Assembly: GCA_947313765.1 (NCBI GenBank)
Contig: CAMZNQ010000305.1
Coordinates: 1 to 11,584 of the forward strand
DNA length: 11,584 bases
Direction of reading: 5' to 3'
From: an uncultured Sulfurovum sp.
GTDB taxonomy: Bacteria; Campylobacterota; Campylobacteria; Campylobacterales; Sulfurovaceae
Within the stretch, counting starts at the first letter, position 1. Every line of letters begins with the position of its first letter. Shown one piece after another: positions 6,314 through 11,584 of the stretch. Below the pieces are notes generated by a model. That model ran no database searches and was not told the DNA's origin. It was given only the letters and a program-made list of their open reading frames with translations. A program made the translations under genes and the position numbers.

Positions 6314-7515
6314 TGAATAAACCAACACTTTTTGGATATGGATTAACAACTAAAGCTATTGCAAAGAGATTGGGTGGAGGGTGTATCTTTTTTGATGATA
6401 AGACCCAAGAGCCTTTCTTTGATGATGATAATAATCATATCTTACCATCATCTTTTTTTGACCCTAAAGAGAGTCGATTAGAGGTAACAACTCCAAGCCT
6501 TCCTCCTCATCATCCACTGATTCAAACAGCAAATAATCTAATGAGTGAATATGACTACTTTTCTAAAGAGATGCCTTTTAGTATCTGGATTAGTGGAACA
6601 AATGGTAAAACAACAACTACTCAAATGTTAGAATATCTCTTAAAAAAACGTGGTGGCGTAGCAGGAGGAAACATAGGTACACCTCTAGCCGAACTTGACC
6701 CTAAAGCTCCAATTTGGATACTTGAATCAAGCTCTTTTACTCTACACCATACAAATATTGCCTCTCCTAATATCTATCTACTTCTTCCTATTACCCCTGA
6801 CCATTTAGATTGGCATGGGAGAGCAGAAGAGTACGAAGCAGATAAACTAAAACCTCTACTAACCATGAGAGAGGGAGAGATGGCACTTGTTCCAAAAGGT
6901 CTTAATCTACCAAAAACAGATGCTTTTATTGTTGAGTATGACTCTTCAGAATTTTTAGCAGATTATTTCTCTATAGATATATCCAAGATTAAGTTTAAAT
7001 CAGCATTCCTAGAGGATGCACTACTCGCTTTATCTGTTACTAAAACTCTATTTGATGAGGTAGATTATGAGACTATAAATAGTTTTACTTTAGATAACCA
7101 TAGACAAGAGGAGACTAGAGATAGTTTAGGGCGATTATGGGTAAATGATTCAAAAGCTACAAACCTAGATGCAACCATTCAAGCTGTAAAGGGTTATGAT
7201 GATAGATTTATCCATCTAATCATAGGTGGAGAAGACAAAGGAGCAGATTTAACACCTCTATTTGAACTTATGTCAACAAAAGAGATTAAACTCTATACTA
7301 TTGGTGCAAACTCTAAAAAATTAGCAAGATTATCAAAAGAGTATAATATCAAATATATATCATCTGAAACATTGGAGAGTGCTGTAAATCAGATAGCAAA
7401 AGATAGAGAGAATGGTGATGTAGCACTACTCTCTCCAGCTGGTGCAAGTTTTGACCAATTTAACTCCTACAAACATAGAGGAGAAGAGTTTTTAAGATTT
7501 GTTAAAAAAATCTAA
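6313..7515 (+). CDS. murD: UDP-N-acetylmuramoylalanine--D-glutamate ligase
   Basis: A cytoplasmic Mur ligase that adds D-glutamate to UDP-MurNAc-L-Ala with ATP. At 400 aa it is shorter than the E. coli enzyme (about 438 aa), mainly through a compact N-terminal domain. The ATP-binding P-loop is SGTNGKTTT (K99, T100), followed by GGNIGTPL, ESSSF (E138) and LPITPDHLDWHG. K178 in EADKLK corresponds to the position usually carbamoylated. The C-terminal domain has NDSKATNLDAT, IIGGEDKGAD and LLSPAGASFDQFNSYKHRGEEF. It overlaps the mraY stop by one base, so no separate ribosome-binding site is needed. The pair supplies successive lipid-I pathway components. It is followed by tRNA-Phe after 72 bp. 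Confidence 0.96.
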   Translation: MNKPTLFGYGLTTKAIAKRLGGGCIFFDDKTQEPFFDDDNNHILPSSFFDPKESRLEVTTPSLPPHHPLIQTANNLMSEYDYFSKEMPFSIWISGTNGKTTTTQMLEYLLKKRGGVAGGNIGTPLAELDPKAPIWILESSSFTLHHTNIASPNIYLLLPITPDHLDWHGRAEEYEADKLKPLLTMREGEMALVPKGLNLPKTDAFIVEYDSSEFLADYFSIDISKIKFKSAFLEDALLALSVTKTLFDEVDYETINSFTLDNHRQEETRDSLGRLWVNDSKATNLDATIQAVKGYDDRFIHLIIGGEDKGADLTPLFELMSTKEIKLYTIGANSKKLARLSKEYNIKYISSETLESAVNQIAKDRENGDVALLSPAGASFDQFNSYKHRGEEFLRFVKKI

Positions 7516-7538
7516 TTATTTAAAGATATTTTAAGTTT

Positions 7539-7562
7539 AAGTGGTTATAATTTCAACCACTT
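7539..7562. repeat. Inverted repeat enclosing the -10 box before tRNA-Phe
   Basis: AAGTGGTT (7539-7546) and AACCACTT (7555-7562) are perfect 8-bp arms around ATAATTTC. No T-run follows, so it is a poor intrinsic terminator for murD. The TATAAT box overlaps its left arm and loop, so it may be an operator or simply a weak murD end structure. Confidence 0.5.
7546..7551 (+). promoter_or_regulatory. Probable -10 box of the tRNA-Phe promoter
   Basis: A perfect TATAAT lies 36 bases before the tRNA 5' end. The upstream sequence is T- and A-rich without a clear TTGACA, as is common for sigma-70 promoters in this phylum. It would give a 5' leader of about 30 bases to be removed by RNase P. Confidence 0.5.
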
Positions 7563-7587
7563 CAAATAAGAAGTATCTACAAATAGT

Positions 7588-7663
7588 GGCTCCATAGCTC
7601 AGTTGGTAGAGCAAAGGATTGAAAATCCTTGTGTCGGCGGTTCGATTCCGTCTGGCGCCACCA
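7588..7663 (+). tRNA. tRNA-Phe (GAA)
   Basis: A 76-base cloverleaf. The acceptor stem is GGCTCCA with TGGCGCC (one T-G pair), followed by discriminator A and encoded CCA (7661-7663). The D arm is GCTC-AGTTGGTA-GAGC. The anticodon stem AAGGA/TCCTT holds loop TTGAAAA with anticodon GAA, reading Phe codons. The T arm GGCGG/CCGTC holds TTCGATT. The 3' end is only 10 bases from the stop codon of the convergent exported-protein gene, and no clear T-run terminator is seen between them. Confidence 0.98.
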
Positions 7664-7673
7664 CTACTTAAAA

Positions 7674-8606
7674 TCAATAATCCTCATCTTCTTCCAAAAA
7701 GAAATCATCATATTTTCCTGTCTCTAAAACATTAGCAAGTCCTTTTGAAGTCTCTATTCCTAAATACTCTTTAGCATCATTTAAATTGTAGTAGTATCTT
7801 AATATATTTAACTTTTTACCATTAGTCCAACTAGATACTAAAAAGTAATTTTTCATATCTTTTTCTAGTTTTGAGTAAGCTCCATCTTCTGTAAAGCTAT
7901 CTGCAAACATATATAATCTTCCATTCTCAATCAAGTAGTTTGCCTTTGTCATTTGCATATCACCAATAATTGGCTGATATGTAACAGTATGATTTTGGAA
8001 TGTTACTTTAATTAGTAAATTAGGACTATCTTTAGTAGATTTATATGCTAGATAGAAGTTTTTACCACTTAAGATATTTTTTGTAAAATATTTATTTTTT
8101 TGGTTACTCTCTATTTTTATTATACTCTCTTTTTTCTCTCTATATGTAGGAATAGATATGGTCTCTGCATAATTAGCTACTTTAGGTGTTGAGATAGTTT
8201 GATAGCTTGGTTCTACTCTATAGATAGGAGCAGGTTCTCTTCTGTATGGGGGATATTGTCTAACAATTTTCTTCTTGTGTAGAATATGCTGTTTAGTATA
8301 GTTTTTTACTACTGGGTAATCGAGAATATGCTTTGAGTGAGATATAAAAGCATCATGGAAATAACGTCTAAATTTAGGAACATATCTATATAGGCTATTT
8401 CTATTTGATGTGTAATAAGCAAAAGGGACATACCAAGAGTTTCTTCTAACAATAATAATATGTGAACGTAAATTATATGGGAGTCTATTTATATTTTTTT
8501 TTAGACCATTTAAATTTTTAAAACTACCTAATTTAATGAAGTATCTTTCACTATTTGCATGGGAAATAGTCACAAAAAGTAGAATAGATAATATGATTTT
8601 AATCAT
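7674..8606 (-). CDS. Exported protein of unknown function, SPOR-like N-terminal part
   Basis: I do not recognise this 310-aa protein. Residues 1-17 form a signal peptide (MIKIILSILLFVTISHA), so it is exported to the periplasm or outer envelope. Residues 20-90 begin YFIKLGSFKNLNGLKKNINRL, resembling the start of SPOR-type (peptidoglycan-binding) or similar small repeat domains. Residues 100-170 form a basic, Pro- and Tyr-rich linker (KKKIVRQYPPYRREPAP). Residues 172-295 are a mixed hydrophobic/charged domain with many Tyr (YFTKNILSGKNFYLAYKS) that looks beta-rich. The C-terminus is very acidic (DDFFLEEDEDY). AAGG lies 6 bases before the ATG. It is convergent with tRNA-Phe and divergent from the nitrate reductase gene, so it is probably monocistronic. 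The SPOR suggestion is tentative. Confidence 0.8.
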   Translation of the reverse strand: MIKIILSILLFVTISHANSERYFIKLGSFKNLNGLKKNINRLPYNLRSHIIIVRRNSWYVPFAYYTSNRNSLYRYVPKFRRYFHDAFISHSKHILDYPVVKNYTKQHILHKKKIVRQYPPYRREPAPIYRVEPSYQTISTPKVANYAETISIPTYREKKESIIKIESNQKNKYFTKNILSGKNFYLAYKSTKDSPNLLIKVTFQNHTVTYQPIIGDMQMTKANYLIENGRLYMFADSFTEDGAYSKLEKDMKNYFLVSSWTNGKKLNILRYYYNLNDAKEYLGIETSKGLANVLETGKYDDFFLEEDEDY

Positions 8607-8680
8607 TTTAAACCTTTTTTCAAAATATTAACATAAGAAATTGAACTAATTGTGTATTTATAGTGATTTTACTTAAAATA

Positions 8681-8695
8681 GCAATTATAAATTGC
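8681..8695. repeat. Inverted repeat upstream of the nitrate reductase gene
   Basis: GCAATT-ATA-AATTGC is a perfect 6-bp inverted repeat in the 169-bp gap between two divergent genes, 80 bp before the nitrate reductase start. It could be a regulator site for either gene. Elsewhere in this gap (8607-8775) I see only AT-rich DNA, and no promoter convincing enough to call. Confidence 0.3.
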
Positions 8696-8765
8696 ATAAA
8701 ACTTATACACCAAAATAGATAAAAGAGTTAAAAATTTGACTATGATAAATTTAATTATACTCAAA

Positions 8766-8769
8766 GGGG
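8766..8769 (+). promoter_or_regulatory. RBS deciding the GTG start of the nitrate reductase
   Basis: GGGG lies 6 bases before GTG at 8776. An in-frame TAG at 8770-8772 excludes any start further upstream. Confidence 0.6.
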
Positions 8770-8775
8770 TAGATA

Positions 8776-11085
8776 GTGATAGGTAAAATAAAAAGTTTTC
8801 TAGGTGTAGATATTAAAGTAGATAAATACCAAAAGGTAGATGATGCTAAATTTGGTAAAATATCAAAGTTTAAAACTCCAGATGAGTGGGTTAGAAGTAC
8901 TTGTGGTTATTGTGGAGTTGGTTGTGGACTCTATATTGGTGTTAAAGATGGTAGACCTGTCTATACAAAGGGTGACCCTGCACACCCTGTAAGCAAGGGA
9001 ACACTTTGTCCAAAAGGGTTAACAGAACATGAGATGGTAGACTCCGACAATCGTGTTACAACTCCTATGGTTCGTGAAGATGGAGAGTTGAAAGCTGTTG
9101 AGTGGGATGAGGCTTTTAAAACGGTATCAGATAAATTTAAGAGTATTCAAAAAGAGCATGGAAAAGGGGCTGTTGCTTGTATCTCTACAGGACAGTTTTT
9201 AACTGAAGATTTTTATACTTTAGGTAAATTTGTTCAACTTGGTTTAGAGACAAATAATTATGATGGAAATACAACTCTCTGTATGGCATCTGCTGTTATG
9301 GGATATAAACAGAGTTTTGGAAGTGATGGCCCTCCTGCTAGTTATGAGGATTTCTCTCATGCAGATGTTATTATGCTTATTGGTGCAAATATCGCAGACA
9401 ATCACCCAATTTTAAAACTTCATATTGCTAAAAATAAGAAGATAACAGGTAAAAAACCAACTATCATTGTGGTAGACCCAAGACACTCAAAGACAGCAAA
9501 TATGGCAGATATTTTTGTACCACTTGCTCCTCGTACAGATTTAGCTTTAATTAATGGTTTATGTTACATAATCTTTGAGCAGGGCTGGGAAGATGAAAAA
9601 TTTATTAAAGAGAGAACTTCTGGTGCATTAGAGTTTAAAAAACATATTATGGCAAACTATCCACCACAAGAGGTGGCAAATATTACAGGCATAGATGTTA
9701 AAGAGCTTTACTATTTGGCAAAGGTTTATGCCACAGCAGATAGAGCAATGAGTGCATGGACAATGGGAGTAAATCAGAGTTCTCTTGGAACAGATACAGT
9801 ATCAGCCATCTGTAATTTGGCTCTTATTACAGGAAATCTTGGTAAAAAGGGTGGTAGTCCATTCTCAATTACTGGTCAATGTAACGCAATGGGAACTCGT
9901 GAGTTTGGATTTACAAGTTCAATTCCTGGTTATAGAAACTACTCTTCAGATACAGATAGAGCTATATTTGCAGATATTATTGATGTTCCAACAGAGTTAA
10001 TACCAACCAAAAGAGGTTATGCCTATCCAGAGATTATTGAGGCTATTGATAGAGGAGAGATTAAGGCATTATGGGTAACAGCAACTAATCCACTTGTGAG
10101 TTATCCTGACCAAAATCAACTACGCCGTGCATTAAAGAAGTTAGATATTTTAGTTGTTCAAGATGCGTTTATGTCTGAAACAGCTCAAATTGCAGATGTG
10201 ATTTTTTCAGCAGCTACTTGGTCTGAGAAAGAGGGAACATACACTAACTCTGAACGTAGATGTAACTATGCTAAAAAGGCAGTTGAACCATTGGGTAAAA
10301 CTATGAGTGATGCAAATATTGTTATTGAGTTCTCAAAATATTTTGAAGGAAAATATGAGCTTCTATTTAAAGATTTTAAATCTAGTCGTGATATTTTTGA
10401 AGAGATAAAGAGGGTAAGTAGAGGACAGTTGTGTGATTATAGTGGTATGAATTATGAGAAGATAGAGGAGCTTGGAGGAATCCAATGGCCATGTAATGAG
10501 GAGTATCCAGAGGGTAAAAAACGTCTATATACAGAGGGGTTTGAGTGTCCAACTGATGATGGAAAAGCAAAGCTCCTTACTGTTGATTGGAAACCATTGA
10601 GTGAGAGTTGTAATCCAAATTTCCCTCTAAATCTAAACACAGGACGAACTGTTGAGCAGTGGCATACAAGAACAAAGACAAAAACCATAGGACTCTTAAA
10701 CGATTTAGCACCAGAGGCTTGGGTAGAGTTAAATCCAAAAGATGCTAAAAAGTTAAAAGTTAAGAGTGGAGATAGGATAACAATTGGCTCAAAACGTGGA
10801 AAGGTTGAGGAGCTTATTGTTAAAGTTACAGAGGTTGTTAGAGAGGGGGATTGTTTTGTTCCTTTCCATTTTAGTGAACAACTCATAAACAATCTAACAA
10901 TTCCAGAGTTCGACCCAAAATCATTTGAACCAAACTTTAAACAGTGTGCTGTAAACATATATAGTGATGCTGTTCCAGAGGGTATTAAGCAGAGAGAGGT
11001 GGAGATTGCAGGTGCATTAAATAGACCTATAAAAGAGAGTATCATGGAGGAGAAAGAGTTATTTAAAGAGAATATAAATAGATAA
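8776..11085 (+). CDS. NarB/NasA-type molybdopterin nitrate reductase, catalytic subunit
   Basis: A 769-aa oxidoreductase of the DMSO reductase superfamily that most likely reduces nitrate to nitrite. The N-terminal 4Fe-4S motif is C43-x2-C46-x3-C50 in STCGYCGVGCG, with C78 in GTLCPKG. The likely Mo ligand is C169 in NTTLCMASAVMGYK, followed by FGSDGPPASYED and IGANIADNHPILKLHI. This Cys-Met-(A/S)-Ser-Ala-Val pattern fits nitrate reductases rather than formate dehydrogenases. The C-terminal molybdopterin-dinucleotide domain (about 620-740) has NTGRTVEQWHTRTKT and FVPFHFSEQ. There is no twin-arginine signal, so it is cytoplasmic, as expected for assimilatory NarB/NasA and unlike periplasmic NapA. 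It has no extra C-terminal 2Fe-2S or flavin domain, so ferredoxin or a separate subunit should donate electrons. The start is GTG. No nitrite reductase or nitrate transporter gene is in the window. Confidence 0.85.
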   Translation: MIGKIKSFLGVDIKVDKYQKVDDAKFGKISKFKTPDEWVRSTCGYCGVGCGLYIGVKDGRPVYTKGDPAHPVSKGTLCPKGLTEHEMVDSDNRVTTPMVREDGELKAVEWDEAFKTVSDKFKSIQKEHGKGAVACISTGQFLTEDFYTLGKFVQLGLETNNYDGNTTLCMASAVMGYKQSFGSDGPPASYEDFSHADVIMLIGANIADNHPILKLHIAKNKKITGKKPTIIVVDPRHSKTANMADIFVPLAPRTDLALINGLCYIIFEQGWEDEKFIKERTSGALEFKKHIMANYPPQEVANITGIDVKELYYLAKVYATADRAMSAWTMGVNQSSLGTDTVSAICNLALITGNLGKKGGSPFSITGQCNAMGTREFGFTSSIPGYRNYSSDTDRAIFADIIDVPTELIPTKRGYAYPEIIEAIDRGEIKALWVTATNPLVSYPDQNQLRRALKKLDILVVQDAFMSETAQIADVIFSAATWSEKEGTYTNSERRCNYAKKAVEPLGKTMSDANIVIEFSKYFEGKYELLFKDFKSSRDIFEEIKRVSRGQLCDYSGMNYEKIEELGGIQWPCNEEYPEGKKRLYTEGFECPTDDGKAKLLTVDWKPLSESCNPNFPLNLNTGRTVEQWHTRTKTKTIGLLNDLAPEAWVELNPKDAKKLKVKSGDRITIGSKRGKVEELIVKVTEVVREGDCFVPFHFSEQLINNLTIPEFDPKSFEPNFKQCAVNIYSDAVPEGIKQREVEIAGALNRPIKESIMEEKELFKENINR

Positions 11086-11109
11086 AACTATATTATTACT
11101 TTTAGTAAC

Positions 11110-11147
11110 AAGAGAATAGTTAACGAAAAATAAACAGCTTTTCTCTT
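11110..11147 (+). terminator. Weak hairpin after the nitrate reductase gene
   Basis: AAGAGAA (11110-11116) and TTCTCTT (11141-11147) can pair across a 24-base loop and are followed by TATTTTCATT. An intrinsic terminator is possible but weak. Confidence 0.3.
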
Positions 11148-11162
11148 TATTTTCATTGTTAT

Positions 11163-11186
11163 TTAGTTATACTTAATTATAACTAA
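11163..11186. repeat. 24-bp inverted repeat in the porin promoter region
   Basis: TTAGTTATA and TATAACTAA are perfect 9-bp arms around CTTAAT, ending 18 bases before the porin ATG and just before its AAGGAG site. TATACT at 11168-11173 inside it could be the -10 box, so this may be an operator that controls the porin. A 5' leader hairpin is an alternative. Confidence 0.45.
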
Positions 11187-11204
11187 TTTATAAAAGGAGT
11201 AAAA

Positions 11205-11584
11205 ATGAAAATTACAAAATTAAGTTTAATCGCTGTTTTAGCAGTAACAACAGCAATGGCAGGTGATGCTAAAATTAGTGGAGAAGCAAGATTAAATTAT
11301 GGAACAACCGATGCAGGTGGTGCTGATTTATTTAATAAAAATGGTGCAATTGGTGATGCTGCTGTTAACCTTAACTACACAAGAGATATAGTTGATGGTG
11401 TAACTGTTAATGTTGGTGTGACAGGTATTTCAACACTAGGTTTAGAAAATAACTTGGTAAGTGGAACATGGGCTACTCATGGCGTAAATAAAGCTATTCT
11501 TAATCCTAATGGAGATGATCCTAAATATATTAACTCAAATCCAAATGCTCTAAAAGATTCAGTATGGATTGATACTGCGAATAT
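11205..11584 (+). CDS. Outer-membrane porin, 3' partial
   Basis: The frame runs open to the window end: 126 complete codons. Residues 1-19 (MKITKLSLIAVLAVTTAMA) form a signal peptide with cleavage likely before GDAKISGEARLNYG. The mature part shows alternating polar and hydrophobic beta-strand patterns (KISGEARLNYG, AAVNLNYTRDI, VTVNVGVTGIS) separated by Gly/Asn/Asp-rich loops, as in the abundant beta-barrel porins of Campylobacterota. AAGGAG at 11194-11199 lies 5 bases before the ATG, a strong site consistent with high expression. It forms trimers or monomers in the outer membrane for solute uptake; its substrate cannot be told from this fragment. It follows the nitrate reductase in the same direction after 119 bp, but with its own promoter-like region and inverted repeat, so it is probably independent. 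Confidence 0.82.
   Translation, partial: MKITKLSLIAVLAVTTAMAGDAKISGEARLNYGTTDAGGADLFNKNGAIGDAAVNLNYTRDIVDGVTVNVGVTGISTLGLENNLVSGTWATHGVNKAILNPNGDDPKYINSNPNALKDSVWIDTAN

Noticed and set aside
7588..7663. tRNA-Phe as an attachment site for an integrated element
   Set aside because: There is no integrase and no repeated tRNA 3' end in the window.
8736..8761. TTGACT and TATACT upstream of the nitrate reductase as a sigma-70 promoter
   Set aside because: The spacer is only 14 bases and the implied start site would fall on the ribosome-binding site, so the pair is not credible as a promoter.
10452..11045. Long minus-strand open frame (197 codons) opposite the nitrate reductase C-terminal domain
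   Set aside because: It lies wholly antisense to a strongly conserved domain; its composition (Ser/Phe/Pro-rich) is that of a mirror frame and it shows no recognisable motif.
1..11584. CRISPR array, toxin-antitoxin pair, retron or other defence system
   Set aside because: I saw no regularly spaced repeats, Cas-like proteins, paired small toxin/antitoxin frames or reverse transcriptase.

Overview
The window looks like a chromosomal segment of a free-living member of the Campylobacterota (Sulfurimonas/Sulfurovum/Arcobacter-like). The evidence is the strongly AT-rich base composition, protein sequences close in style to that phylum, and the neighbourhood murD-mraY divergent from gpmI with fabG nearby. 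From memory this order is also found in Campylobacter jejuni (murD, mraY, pgm, fabG). The genus assignment is an inference.

Layout. (1) 1 to about 1210: the right part of an insertion sequence with an IS1634-type DDE transposase; its left end lies outside the window. (2) 1243-2642, minus strand: fabG followed 11 bp later by an OmpR-type response regulator with a GTG start. Just past the regulator is a ribosome-binding site and ATG leading into only five codons before the IS region, suggesting a third operon gene, possibly the sensor kinase, was cut off. (3) 2643-3598: a small accessory island between fabG and gpmI. It holds a complete bacteriohemerythrin (plus), a small cysteine-containing TerB-like protein (minus, convergent), and, upstream of fabG, a decayed C-terminal remnant of a second copy of that TerB-like gene that I recognised by translating the intergenic DNA. 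(4) 3682-7515: gpmI (glycolysis) on the minus strand, divergent from the overlapping pair mraY-murD (peptidoglycan precursor synthesis). (5) 7588-7663: tRNA-Phe(GAA) with encoded CCA, preceded by a TATAAT box inside an inverted repeat. (6) 7674-8606, minus: an exported protein of unknown function. (7) 8776-11085: a cytoplasmic NarB/NasA-type molybdopterin nitrate reductase with a GTG start. (8) 11205 to the window end: the start of a secreted beta-barrel porin, preceded by a 24-bp inverted repeat.

Most of the window is housekeeping (fatty acid synthesis, glycolysis, cell wall, tRNA) with accessory insertions: the IS, the hemerythrin/TerB-like island and the nitrate reductase. I did not find a CRISPR array, phage, toxin-antitoxin pair or clear novel defence system. 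The most informative unexplained signals are the TerB-like gene remnant, the apparently truncated regulator operon beside the IS, and the uncharacterised exported protein.
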